This document shows, one piece after another, positions 53,336 to 61,827 of a DNA stretch of 64,000 bases. The stretch is from Shewanella sp. KT0246 (GTDB lineage: Bacteria; Pseudomonadota; Gammaproteobacteria; Enterobacterales; Shewanellaceae), in assembly GCF_019654955.1 (NCBI RefSeq), contig NZ_BPEV01000008.1, forward strand, positions 62,001 through 126,000, given 5' to 3'. The notes below the pieces were generated by a model. That model worked only from the letters and a program-made list of their open reading frames with translations, was not told where the DNA came from and did not search any database. Within the stretch, counting starts at the first letter, position 1; each line of letters begins with the position of its first letter. The translations under genes were made by a program, and so were the position numbers.

Positions 53336-53659
53336 ATGACTGAACAAGAGCAATTAAGGCTGGATGCGCGATCAGCTGTTCTTAAGGCATTAGCGCACCC
53401 AACCCGCTTATGGTTACTAGAACAGCTGCAACAAAATGAACGCTGCGTTTGTGATTTAACTGACGGTGTTAATGCTGATATTTCGACGGTATCCAAACAC
53501 CTTTCAGTACTAAAACAAGCGGGCATTATCAGCAGCCGACGCGAGGGGAAAAAAATATTTTACCGCCTTGAGACGCCATGTTTGCTGAAAATGTTCGACT
53601 GCGTAGAAACCGTTATTGAAAAGAACGCCAAAAAACAAGCTGCATTACTTAAACCATAA
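53336..53659 (+). CDS. ArsR/SmtB family transcriptional repressor
   Basis: A 107-residue winged-helix repressor. ALAHPTRLWLLEQLQQNERCVCDLT is the ArsR core, with the CVC pair (spacing C-x-C) where As(III) or similar is bound in classic ArsR proteins, and STVSKHLSVLKQAGIISSRREGKKIFYRL forms the recognition helix and wing. ATG 53336 follows AGAAAGGA; the frame to 53258 adds 26 residues not typical of the family. It leads an operon of four further genes. It probably represses it until a thiophilic (arsenical or metal) effector binds. Confidence 0.93.
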   Translation: MTEQEQLRLDARSAVLKALAHPTRLWLLEQLQQNERCVCDLTDGVNADISTVSKHLSVLKQAGIISSRREGKKIFYRLETPCLLKMFDCVETVIEKNAKKQAALLKP

Positions 53660-53759
53660 ACCTTAAGCCTTCACGACCATAAGTAATTAATAAAACTCTG
53701 GTTAATTGACTTCTTCGCTGATTAGCCCGTTCCTAAGAAAAGAAGTAGAGGAATAACAA

Positions 53760-53999
53760 ATGAAAATTGAAATACTCGGAAGTGGTTGTAAAAAATGTAC
53801 TAATTTAGCCAACGACGTATCAGCAGTTGCTGAGCGTTTAGGTGTCAAAGCTGACATTGAGAAAGTCACCGATATGGCAAAGATTTTAGATTATGGGGTG
53901 ATGTCGACTCCAGCGATTGTGATTAACCACAAAGTCATTACGGCAGGCACTGTGCCATCCTCTGATGAGATTGAAAACATTCTCACGCAGTCTCACTAG
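53760..53999 (+). CDS. Small thioredoxin-like CxxC protein (ArsE-like position)
   Basis: A 79-residue cytoplasmic thioredoxin-fold protein, with the active site GSGCKKCTNLA (C10, C13), the cis-Pro in MSTPAIVINHK and a final GTVPSSDEIENIL helix. It belongs to the redox-active disulfide protein 2 type. In known arsEFG operons of Shewanella, a protein of this kind accompanies ArsF and ArsG in resistance to aromatic arsenicals. Strong GAGGAA before the ATG. It starts 100 bases after arsR, and 18 bases before the ArsF-like gene. Confidence 0.85.
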   Translation: MKIEILGSGCKKCTNLANDVSAVAERLGVKADIEKVTDMAKILDYGVMSTPAIVINHKVITAGTVPSSDEIENILTQSH

Positions 54000-54017
54000 T
54001 CATTAAAAGGATACGTC

Positions 54018-54542
54018 ATGAATATTCGAACAACAGTGTCTAAATGGCTACTGCCACTTGCGGTTATTTGTAGCTTTGCTGCAATGCAGATTAATGTTCA
54101 AGCTCAAGCAGCAACAGAAATAACAATCTTCCCACCAGCAGTGGAAATGACAAACAACCAAACACTTAATGTTTACTACTTCCACGGCAATGTGCGCTGC
54201 ACTTCTTGCAAGCTAATTGAGAAGTATACTAATCAAGCTATTAGCTCCGGTTTTACGGAGCAAATTAAGCAAGGCGATGTGACTCTCTCGACGATTAACC
54301 TTGAAACAAAAGGCAATGAGCACTTCATTGAAGACTTCCAATTGATCACTCGCTCAGTGGTCATTGCAATCGAAAAAGACGGTGAAACATTACAATACCG
54401 CCGCTTAGATCGCGTATGGGAATTAATTAAAGATCAGCAAAGTTTCACTCATTATCTGTATCAACAAATCGGCGAACTTACCGACTCTCGCCAAGCCCAT
54501 GGTCTAAGTGTCAACACTTCAGAGACTTTAACCCATGGTTGA
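54018..54542 (+). CDS. arsF: ArsF family periplasmic CxxC protein
   Basis: A 174-residue exported protein, with a signal peptide (cut near AQA-AT) and then NVYYFHGNVRCTSCKLIEKY. The CxxC (C61, C64) sits at the head of a helix, so it is likely a thioredoxin-like domain in the periplasm. The family is annotated as the nitrophenyl compound nitroreductase subunit ArsF, from organoarsenical resistance studies. AAAGGA precedes the ATG. Its last bases overlap the start of the ArsG-like gene (8 bases), so the two are translationally coupled. Confidence 0.8.
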   Translation: MNIRTTVSKWLLPLAVICSFAAMQINVQAQAATEITIFPPAVEMTNNQTLNVYYFHGNVRCTSCKLIEKYTNQAISSGFTEQIKQGDVTLSTINLETKGNEHFIEDFQLITRSVVIAIEKDGETLQYRRLDRVWELIKDQQSFTHYLYQQIGELTDSRQAHGLSVNTSETLTHG

Positions 54543-55227
54543 ATGGCTGTTGGTATTAGCCAGCGCACTGTGGTTTGGAGTGCTTACCTCAATCTCACCG
54601 TGTCCACTGGCCTCAAATATTGCCGCAGTGTCATTTTTGAGTAAGCAAGTTGAGAAACCCACGCAGTCAATGCTGATGGGAGCATCATACAGTGCTGGAC
54701 GTATGCTGAGCTACATAGTGTTAGCAGCTTTACTGTTACACAGTGCGATGTCTGCGCCACAAATTTCAAACTTCTTGCAGACCCAAATGAACATGATATT
54801 GGGGCCTATACTGCTATTTGTCGGTGCCTGCTTGTTTGGTTGGATTAGTCTGCCGACATCCAATTGGTCGATCTCCAATCAATTACAGCAACGCTTAGCC
54901 AAGCGTGGTCAAATCGGTGCATTCAGTTTAGGCAGTATATTTGCTTTATCATTTTGCCCGACATCTGCAGCACTATTTTTTGCATCGCTTCTACCTTTAG
55001 CTATGGCTCAGCAATCCAGCTTTTGGTTACCCGCAGCCTATGGCGTAGGCACTGCGCTACCTGTACTTATTTTTGCCTTGTTACTGCAACTAGGCACTGT
55101 AAAAGTGGCGACACTGTTTAAACAAGTGACTCTCATCGAAAAAATCACCCGACGGCTGTCTGGTGCCATTTTTATCGCAGCAGGGTGTTATTACTGCTGG
55201 TATTACTTAATTCCATTAATGAGGTAG
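54535..55227 (+). CDS. arsG: ArsG-like permease with CcdA/DsbD fold
   Basis: A 230-residue inner-membrane protein with six helices. It shows the CcdA/DsbD transmembrane layout: SPCPLASNIA in TM1 (C23) and SFCPTSAALFF in TM4 (C141), the Cys-Pro pair that forms the redox center in CcdA. Homologues are called aromatic aminobenzylarsenical efflux permease ArsG. Both roles, arsenical export and thiol-electron transfer across the membrane, fit the sequence. It overlaps the ArsF-like gene by 8 bases and ends 3 bases before the next permease. Confidence 0.82.
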   Translation: MVEWLLVLASALWFGVLTSISPCPLASNIAAVSFLSKQVEKPTQSMLMGASYSAGRMLSYIVLAALLLHSAMSAPQISNFLQTQMNMILGPILLFVGACLFGWISLPTSNWSISNQLQQRLAKRGQIGAFSLGSIFALSFCPTSAALFFASLLPLAMAQQSSFWLPAAYGVGTALPVLIFALLLQLGTVKVATLFKQVTLIEKITRRLSGAIFIAAGCYYCWYYLIPLMR

Positions 55228-55230
55228 CCA

Positions 55231-56244
55231 ATGTTTGCTTGGTTCTCAATATTTGCCGACTGGTTTGTATACGATATTTTAGCTTTATCAAATCAAACTC
55301 AGCTTGGTCAAGCCGTCCACTTTTTTGTGGAAGATACTACTAAGATTTTTGCCTTACTGATCGTGATGATTTATGCCATAGGTTGGCTTAGAGCATCCCT
55401 TGATGTTGAGCGTGTTAGAGGTTACTTAGCAGGAAAGCCTAAAGTCGTAGGTTATGGGCTGGGAGCTGGTTTCGGCGCCATCACGCCTTTTTGCTCTTGT
55501 TCGAGTATTCCAGTGTTTTTAGGTTTTACCTCTGCGGGGATCCCTATTGGGATCACCATGGCTTTTTTACTGACATCGCCTTTAATCAATGAAGTCGCCA
55601 TCTTATTATTGTTCAGTTTATTAGGCTTTAAAGTCACCCTAATTTACGCCGTAACAGGCATCGCTATTGGTGTTTTAGGTGGCGCATTACTTGATTTATT
55701 AAAGGCTGAGCGTTGGTTGCAACCTTTAGCAGCAAAAGCCTATGCCATGGGCCAAGTTGCATCCGAGCAACAGGCTGATGGCAACACGGCTGCAGCACGT
55801 AATGCTAATCCAGAAAAAGACCGAAAAGTCACTTGGCAGCAACGGCATCAATTTGCAAAATCTGAAACCAGTGAGATTTTTGGCCGGGTGTGGAAATGGG
55901 TAATTATTGGTGTCAGTTTAGGCGCTGCATTACACGGGTTTGTTCCTGCAGGTTGGCTTGAGGCAAATCTAGGCGATGGCCAGTGGTGGTCGGTACCTGC
56001 CGCTGTAATGATGGGAATTCCGCTATACGCTAATGCGACAGGGGTAATACCTGTACTTGAAAGCTTATTAATACAAGGGGTGCCTTTAGGCACGACACTG
56101 GCTTTTTGCATGAGCACAGTGGCGGCCAGTTTCCCTGAATTCATTATGCTAAAACAAGTCATGCAGTGGCGTTTGCTCGCCCTTATTTTTTCAATATTAT
56201 TACTGTCCTTTACCCTGATGGGGTGGGTGTTGAACATGGTTTAG
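55231..56244 (+). CDS. ArsP/YraQ-type (DUF318) permease
   Basis: A 337-residue inner-membrane protein with about eight helices. The key motif GAITPFCSCSSIPVFLGF (C88, C90) and the later GIPLYANATGVIPVLESLL are characteristic of ArsP/YraQ permeases, which export trivalent organoarsenicals in some bacteria. A soluble loop of about 40 residues (170-210) splits the two halves. Three bases separate it from the ArsG-like gene, so it belongs to the same operon. Substrate here is inferred only from family and context. Confidence 0.88.
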   Translation: MFAWFSIFADWFVYDILALSNQTQLGQAVHFFVEDTTKIFALLIVMIYAIGWLRASLDVERVRGYLAGKPKVVGYGLGAGFGAITPFCSCSSIPVFLGFTSAGIPIGITMAFLLTSPLINEVAILLLFSLLGFKVTLIYAVTGIAIGVLGGALLDLLKAERWLQPLAAKAYAMGQVASEQQADGNTAAARNANPEKDRKVTWQQRHQFAKSETSEIFGRVWKWVIIGVSLGAALHGFVPAGWLEANLGDGQWWSVPAAVMMGIPLYANATGVIPVLESLLIQGVPLGTTLAFCMSTVAASFPEFIMLKQVMQWRLLALIFSILLLSFTLMGWVLNMV

Positions 56245-56344
56245 TGACTGTAAATATTACCAAATACTTTTCATTCGCTCCCTATCGGGTTTCAATGATA
56301 AAATAGCCCTAGTAGTTAACTTAATATGAACATAAGGTATTGCA

Positions 56345-56596
56345 ATGAATCCTATTATTGCCCTGTTAAAAGAGCACAATGTCAGCGATGAAAAAATCAA
56401 TGAAGTGTTCCAAGCATTAACTCAAAATCCAATGATGGCAATGAACATCATCGGTCAACTGGGTATTCCAGCTGAAAAGCTACAACAGTTAATGGCAATG
56501 GTTATGCAAAACCCTGGGCTGATTAAAGAAGCAGTATTAGAGTTAGGTTTAGACTTCTCGAAAGTAGAAGCAGCTAAAGCCCAAATGCAGCAGTAA
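56345..56596 (+). CDS. DUF2999 family small protein
   Basis: An 83-residue helical, Met-rich protein: MNPIIALLKEHNVSDEKINEVFQALTQNPMMAMNIIGQLGIPAEKLQQLM. This is the DUF2999 pattern, known from Shewanella and Vibrio, with no assigned function. TAAGGT precedes the ATG. It is 100 bases after the permease gene, with its own terminator, and may be a separate transcription unit. Confidence 0.85.
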   Translation: MNPIIALLKEHNVSDEKINEVFQALTQNPMMAMNIIGQLGIPAEKLQQLMAMVMQNPGLIKEAVLELGLDFSKVEAAKAQMQQ

Positions 56597-56630
56597 ACCT
56601 AAAGGGCTAATACCCTGTATGAAATAAAAA

Positions 56631-56656
56631 ACGGCCAATCAATGATTGGCCGTTTT
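56631..56656. terminator. Bidirectional terminator after DUF2999 gene
   Basis: ACGGCCAATC (56631-56640) and GATTGGCCGT (56644-56653) form a perfect 10-bp stem with a 3-nt loop; an A-run lies before and a T-run after, between convergent genes. Confidence 0.92.
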
Positions 56657-56693
56657 GTTTTCTATAAGCTGACATTTAGTTCAAAGTGCTGTA

Positions 56694-56766
56694 TTAAAAG
56701 TACTTTTAGCTTAAAGTACTTAGCTAAAAGTGCTTAGCAAAAAGAACTTAGCTTAAATGTATTTAG
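56694..56766. repeat. Imperfect 14-bp tandem repeat, about five units
   Basis: Units TTAAAGTACTTAGC (56711-56724), TAAAAGTGCTTAGC, AAAAAGAACTTAGC and TTAAATGTATTTAG follow head to tail; a slightly longer first unit starts at 56694. The array lies just beyond the aldehyde dehydrogenase stop, on the 3' side of two convergent genes. Confidence 0.85.
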
Positions 56767-56781
56767 TTTTTATTCTGCTCT

Positions 56782-58302
56782 TTAGAAAAAGCCTAATGGG
56801 TTAACGTCATAGCTCACCAACAAGTTTTTAGTTTGTTGGTAATGATTTAATGCCATTTTGTGGGTTTCTCGCCCTACCCCCGACTTCTTATAACCGCCAA
56901 ATGCCGCATGGGCTGGGTACATGTGATAACAATTGGTCCAAACCCTACCCGCTTGGATCTTACGCCCCATTCGATAGGCTAAATTGGTGTCACGCGTCCA
57001 CACCCCAGCGCCTAAGCCAAAGTCAGAATTATTGGCCATTTCAAGTGCTTCAGCTTCATCTTTAAAGGTGGTTAACGAAATCACCGGACCAAAAATTTCT
57101 TCTTGGAACACCCGCATGTCATTAGTGCCTTTAAGCAAGGTAGGCTGAATGTAATAACCTGTGCCTAAATCATTATCTAAGGCTTCTACTTCACCGCCTA
57201 ATAACACTTCAGCGCCTTCATCTTTGCCAATATCAATGTAGCTAAGGATCTTATCAAACTGCTCTTTAGACGCTTGTGCGCCCACCATAGTATCGGTATC
57301 TAACGGGTTACCACGTTTAATCGCTTTTGAGCGCTCCAGCACTTTTTCCATGAATAAAGGATAAATGTCTTCTTGAATAAGCAGCCTTGATGGACAAGTA
57401 CACACCTCACCTTGGTTAAAGAAAGCCAGCACTGCCCCTTCAACACATTTACTTAAATATTCATCTTCAAAATTCACCACATCACCAAAGATGATATTTG
57501 GTGATTTACCGCCAAGCTCTACCGTTGAAGGAATGATATTCTCTGCTGCACATTTCAATATATGTGAGCCCACAGGCGTCGATCCAGTAAAGGCAATTTT
57601 ATCAATCCGTTTACTCGTCGCTAATGCTTGCCCAGCCTCTTCGCCAATACCATTGACAATATTTAACACCCCAGCAGGCAGTAAATCCCCAACCAGCTCC
57701 ATTAAAAACAATATCGATGCAGGCGTTTGTTCGGCAGGTTTTAAAATCACGCAATTACCAGCAGCTAATGCTGGGCCTAACTTCCAAGCCGCCATTAATA
57801 TTGGGAAATTCCATGGAATAATTTGGCCAACTACGCCCAATGGTTCATGAATATGATACGACAGTGTATTGGCATCAATTTCAGCCGCGCTCCCCTCTTG
57901 GGCACGTAAGCAACCTGCAAAATAACGAAAATGATCCACAGCCAAAGGAATATCGGCATTGATCGTTTCACGAATAGCTTTGCCGTTATCCCATGTTTCG
58001 GCAACGGCCAATGCGATAAGGTTTGCTTCAATTCTATCGGCTATTTTCAATAAAATATTTGAACGTTCTGCAGCTGAAGTTGCTCCCCAAGCATCTTTAG
58101 CGTTATGAGCAGCATCAAGTGCAAACTCAATATCCTGCGCATCTGAACGTGGAATTTTACAAAATACTTGGCCATTAACTGGGCTGATATTATCAAAATA
58201 CTGGCCATTGATTGGCTCAACCCATTGGCCACCAATGTAATTTTGATAAACAGACTTATAGGACATTTCAGAGCCTGCTTCACCGGGTGCTGCATAAATC
58301 AT
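56782..58302 (-). CDS. NAD-dependent aldehyde dehydrogenase, AldB/ExaC-like
   Basis: A 506-residue cytoplasmic enzyme oxidising an aliphatic aldehyde, probably acetaldehyde, to the acid. The family motifs are intact: [32 protein letters not shown] (NAD binding), [19 protein letters not shown] (catalytic Glu), [15 protein letters not shown] (the first Cys is the nucleophile) and EEIFGPV. Length and the [11 protein letters not shown]-terminal block match AldB/ExaC. GAGGAAA precedes the start. It is divergent from an AraC-type gene (184-base gap), which probably controls it, as in other ALDH loci. Confidence 0.93.
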   Translation of the reverse strand: MIYAAPGEAGSEMSYKSVYQNYIGGQWVEPINGQYFDNISPVNGQVFCKIPRSDAQDIEFALDAAHNAKDAWGATSAAERSNILLKIADRIEANLIALAVAETWDNGKAIRETINADIPLAVDHFRYFAGCLRAQEGSAAEIDANTLSYHIHEPLGVVGQIIPWNFPILMAAWKLGPALAAGNCVILKPAEQTPASILFLMELVGDLLPAGVLNIVNGIGEEAGQALATSKRIDKIAFTGSTPVGSHILKCAAENIIPSTVELGGKSPNIIFGDVVNFEDEYLSKCVEGAVLAFFNQGEVCTCPSRLLIQEDIYPLFMEKVLERSKAIKRGNPLDTDTMVGAQASKEQFDKILSYIDIGKDEGAEVLLGGEVEALDNDLGTGYYIQPTLLKGTNDMRVFQEEIFGPVISLTTFKDEAEALEMANNSDFGLGAGVWTRDTNLAYRMGRKIQAGRVWTNCYHMYPAHAAFGGYKKSGVGRETHKMALNHYQQTKNLLVSYDVNPLGFF

Positions 58303-58486
58303 AATACTTTCCTCTAATTGTATTTGTTGGAAACCTAATTAAGCTAAATCACTTAAAGCAGAAATGAGTATTCTGAGAATCCACAGCTGTTGACCCACAG
58401 TACAAATGATTGTGTAGCCTGTGTCTGACGCATTGCGCCAATAGCAAGGATTGTTGTAGTCCAACGGATGAGACATAGGTGACAAT

Positions 58487-59395
58487 ATGATTAGAGGCAA
58501 TTTGCAGCGTAAACGCTGCCAGCCCAACTTACTGGTAGAAAACAAAAATAGCTTTGCGGGCCCAGAGTCAGAACTCAGCATTTACGACACTTTTGAACAA
58601 GCATCTAGGGTGGCATTAAAGTCCGACCAATTATTATTTTGCGGTATGGTGACAGGTAAAAAAGTCATGCATTCAGAACAAGACTTTGAAGCTGCGTTTT
58701 ATCCCCATGAGTCTTTCATCATGGCGCCTAACCAAGCCGTTGAAATCGACTTCCCCGAAGCTCAGATACATAAACCCACTACTTGCTTAGCAATAGAGAT
58801 CTCAACCGATCGTATCCGACAAGTTGCGGATCGACTAAATATCGACTCCCCGATCCAACAAGATTATGGCCATTGGCAGTATCAGCAAGCGTTAGTTCAC
58901 ACACACCACACTCAGCAAACACAAGCCTTACTGAATAGAATGGTGGGGATATATACCGAGAACGAGCAAGACCGCAGTTGCTTAATTGATTTGGCTGTAT
59001 CTGAATTAATTGTGCGCTTACTCAGACACCAAACTCGTGATTTCTTATTGCAGCACAGTGATAACAATCCTGAATTTAATGGCCTTAATGCCGCGCTACA
59101 ATACATCAGCCGTCACCTTAACGAGCCATTGGATATTAATGAACTGTGCCGCCGAGCTTGCATGAGCCGCAGTAAATTTTTCCAACAATTTAAAGCTCAC
59201 TTAGGCTGTAGCCCAGCCGCTTTTCAGCAGCAAGTTCGTTTACGAAAAGCAGCAAGTCTTATTGAGCAAGGTCAGCAAATTACCCAAGTGTGTTTTTCAC
59301 TCGGTTACAGCAGCACAAGTCATTTCAGCCGACTATTCAAAGCCTGTTTTGGCCTATGTCCTTCAGCTTATAAACAGCGCCATTTAGACAGCTAA
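58487..59395 (+). CDS. AraC family regulator divergent from aldehyde dehydrogenase
   Basis: A 302-residue regulator. The C-terminal ~100 residues are the double helix-turn-helix: LDINELCRRACMSRSKFFQQFKAHLGCSPAAFQQQVRLRKAASLIEQ, then ITQVCFSLGYSSTSHFSRLFKACFGLCPSAYK. The N-terminal part (1-190) is a cupin-like sensor of the AraC-binding type used by alcohol and aldehyde regulators (YHPHESFIMAPNQ-like FYPHESFIMAPNQAVEIDFPEAQ). It probably activates the divergent aldehyde dehydrogenase. It ends 4 bases before the stop of the next, convergent gene, with no terminator between. Confidence 0.9.
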   Translation: MIRGNLQRKRCQPNLLVENKNSFAGPESELSIYDTFEQASRVALKSDQLLFCGMVTGKKVMHSEQDFEAAFYPHESFIMAPNQAVEIDFPEAQIHKPTTCLAIEISTDRIRQVADRLNIDSPIQQDYGHWQYQQALVHTHHTQQTQALLNRMVGIYTENEQDRSCLIDLAVSELIVRLLRHQTRDFLLQHSDNNPEFNGLNAALQYISRHLNEPLDINELCRRACMSRSKFFQQFKAHLGCSPAAFQQQVRLRKAASLIEQGQQITQVCFSLGYSSTSHFSRLFKACFGLCPSAYKQRHLDS

Positions 59396-59399
59396 TCGC

Positions 59400-59915
59400 T
59401 TATAACAGATCCCGAAGTTCATTGAGGGCGGCAACAGAAAAGCCTTGGTCATAGAAGTAGGTAATTTTCCCTTCAGTATCTAGCAAAATTACGCGAGTGT
59501 TGTTGGGATTTTGATTACCTGTAAAGGCTTGGACTTGTTCGCCATCCTCATAGATGGTCACCACCCCTTTCCATAAAGGTTTTGGAATACCTGCGCGCAT
59601 ACCATTGTCAATCAGGGTACTGAACATTCTTGGAAACATGCCTTGGATAGTGGGCAGTTCATACACTGGCACTTGGGTTTGAGTCATATCCAACCCAATT
59701 AACCAGCGATCGATATCAAACTGAGAATCTTGTTTATAGCCAATCAACAAGAGTGTCATTTGTCCACTGACATCTTCTGGAAAGTTTATTGCGACTTGCT
59801 CCAAACTCTCACCTGAAACCGACGGAAACACCTGACCTGTTACCTGCTGATTTGGGTAAGTCGTACTACATGCACTCAGCATAAATACCACAACTAACAT
59901 CAATATGGTTCGCAT
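59400..59915 (-). CDS. Putative lipoprotein with thioredoxin-like fold, YtfJ-like
   Basis: A 171-residue predicted lipoprotein: a hydrophobic N-terminus ends in a lipobox LSA-C (Cys16). The remainder runs TLLLIGYKQDSQFDIDRWLIGLD, then VYELPTIQGMFPRMFSTLIDNGMR, then TRVILLDTEGKITYFYDQGFS, a layout reminiscent of the thioredoxin-like YtfJ proteins, but with no CxxC. It would sit in the envelope; the role is unknown. AAGGA precedes the ATG. Confidence 0.65.
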   Translation of the reverse strand: MRTILMLVVVFMLSACSTTYPNQQVTGQVFPSVSGESLEQVAINFPEDVSGQMTLLLIGYKQDSQFDIDRWLIGLDMTQTQVPVYELPTIQGMFPRMFSTLIDNGMRAGIPKPLWKGVVTIYEDGEQVQAFTGNQNPNNTRVILLDTEGKITYFYDQGFSVAALNELRDLL

Positions 59916-60047
59916 TTTAAATCCTTTAATTATTTCAACAATTAACCATACGTAGCGAGTAACAATAAAGATTCAAGTTATCAGGTTATTTTTAAGGGCT
60001 ACTTTAAAAAAACATTCGAATGATTAATGAACCACTAACCTCACACG

Positions 60048-60698
60048 CTACTCTTGTAATGATATTTGAGGCTCCAGCTTGTTCAGGTCTTCATCAAACA
60101 TGTTAGTTAACAGCACTGCCCCCTGTTTATTGACTCTAAATTCTCCATACTTTGCAGCCTCATACACACTTGCATGACCTTCTTGAAAGAAAAAAGCATT
60201 AGTTGCAAATTTTATCATGCCGTCTCGAACTCGATACTGTAAGCGCATTTCGTTGTCAGCAAGTGCAATGTCGTTATCTTTACTTTTGCCAATGGTATTC
60301 ACTAAGGCTTTATATTTGCCAACATTGCCCTTTTCAACGGTCACAATCACAAAACCATCACTATTAGGCAGTTGCAGCCATTGTTGGTTAGCCTCGCTTT
60401 CATCGCTACTATCATTATCTTGTTTGTTAGTTCTAGCGAGTTCTTCATCTGCTTGTCGCTGCTTCAATGCCGTGCGGACGTCATTACTTATTTGAAAACG
60501 TAAAGCCATATAGTCACCTTGCATTAAAGAGCGAGGATCCACAGGTGCCAGCTCAAGATAAATTAACTCGCCATGGTGAATGTGTTGCTCTTTTTGATAA
60601 ATTTGCCAGTTAACTAAACCTAGTATCAATACCAGCGTACCAACCAAAATGATGTTATTGAGGTTTTTCATCATTGATGCTTTAGAGAACTTAGGCAT
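60048..60698 (-). CDS. GDYXXLXY-type inner-membrane protein
   Basis: A 216-residue protein with one N-terminal membrane helix (about 14-31) and a periplasmic domain. The signature LMQGDYMALRFQIS (about residue 58) is the GDYXXLXY motif; further blocks (GFVIVTVEKGNVGKYKAL, RYRVRDGMIKFATNAFFFQEG) are typical. A charged insertion rich in Asp/Ser/Glu (about 85-103) interrupts it. The start is ATG 60698 after GGAG, overlapping the end of the DUF4401 gene by 8 bases. Always found with DUF2157 and DUF4401 proteins; function unknown. Confidence 0.85.
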   Translation of the reverse strand: MPKFSKASMMKNLNNIILVGTLVLILGLVNWQIYQKEQHIHHGELIYLELAPVDPRSLMQGDYMALRFQISNDVRTALKQRQADEELARTNKQDNDSSDESEANQQWLQLPNSDGFVIVTVEKGNVGKYKALVNTIGKSKDNDIALADNEMRLQYRVRDGMIKFATNAFFFQEGHASVYEAAKYGEFRVNKQGAVLLTNMFDEDLNKLEPQISLQE

Positions 60699-61827
60699 TA
60701 GCAAACTCCATATGTTTTGTCACAAACTTGAGCATGCCCCAACGCAGGAACAGTAAAAACAGCCCCATCAACATCAGGATGAAAGACTTCTCTAATAAGC
60801 TGAAATGCAAGAAATAGTAATATGCAGACATAAAGGTAACTAAGGCAATAATCCCTAGCCCGATGAGTAACCTGTTACTGGCTGAAAAACCTAATACAAT
60901 AATCAAGATGCCGACATTAATCCCATGAGCTTCAAAAGAAAGCCCTGAAATAATTAAACTGGTTACGAGTATCGCAGAACGTACTTTAAGGGGTAATTCT
61001 TGGTGTCGATTAAGTATCTGCCACACCACATATAACGACACCAAGGCCAATAAAACATCGCCCATCCAAGGTGCAGTAAGTGACTCATTGGATACGAACT
61101 CGCTCGCAATCAATTCATACCAACCATAATGAAATGATATAAAACATGTCTGTAATAATGGCGCTAATAATACACCGTAAGCAATTGGACGTTTATGCTG
61201 TAAAACTCCTGATAAGAAACGATTTAATATTGGGTTGTTAGCTTTGCCTTCAAATTCGTGCAACCAAAGCCAGCAGGCAAGTAATAACAGAATGCTAGCT
61301 GCAATAAATGGCAGCTGAAAAAACGCTAAAGTGACGATAAAGCAGCACGCTGCAAACAAGGCTGAGCAAAAACGATGAATGTCATTGGGCATAATAATCA
61401 TAAGGCTAAATTGCAACATCGTCGCCAGTAGCCAACAGGTGTCATCATCAAAATGTTGAATGAAACCATAGACAATGAGTAACTGCCCAGTGAAACTGAG
61501 TGCCAATGATAAATGCTCGATGAATTCATTTTTATTTAGCTTAAATAATGCATAAGCGCCTGCGGTTAACATTGCTCCTACAATCAAGGCTCCTTGATCG
61601 TTATCAAAAATAAACTCCATGCCTATAGCTAAAAAACCTAAAAAGAACAGTGCTGCAAACCAACCAGAAAAGGCCAGTAACAGCTTAACGAACCAAGGCG
61701 ATGTAACCTCTGCTTTGGCTGGTTGCTCACCTGTTACCACACCATGTTGTAATAAGGTTTGCCATAAAGAAGCTTGGTTGGGATCATTTTCTGAATCGAC
61801 TGCCTCGGGAGTTAATGACTCATTCAT
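60691..61827 (-). CDS. DUF4401 membrane protein
   Basis: A 378-residue inner-membrane protein with ten or so helices (from about 44), fitting DUF4401. It overlaps the DUF2157 gene through an ATGA (ATG 61825-61827, TGA 61824-61826) and is preceded by AAGGAG inside that gene, so translation is coupled. The upstream in-frame GTG at 61836 is less likely. It contains a conserved Trp/Phe-rich segment (VKLLLAFSGWFAALFFLGFLAIG) before the first loop. Function is unknown; the three-gene unit is widespread. Confidence 0.82.
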   Translation of the reverse strand: MNESLTPEAVDSENDPNQASLWQTLLQHGVVTGEQPAKAEVTSPWFVKLLLAFSGWFAALFFLGFLAIGMEFIFDNDQGALIVGAMLTAGAYALFKLNKNEFIEHLSLALSFTGQLLIVYGFIQHFDDDTCWLLATMLQFSLMIIMPNDIHRFCSALFAACCFIVTLAFFQLPFIAASILLLLACWLWLHEFEGKANNPILNRFLSGVLQHKRPIAYGVLLAPLLQTCFISFHYGWYELIASEFVSNESLTAPWMGDVLLALVSLYVVWQILNRHQELPLKVRSAILVTSLIISGLSFEAHGINVGILIIVLGFSASNRLLIGLGIIALVTFMSAYYYFLHFSLLEKSFILMLMGLFLLFLRWGMLKFVTKHMEFANA

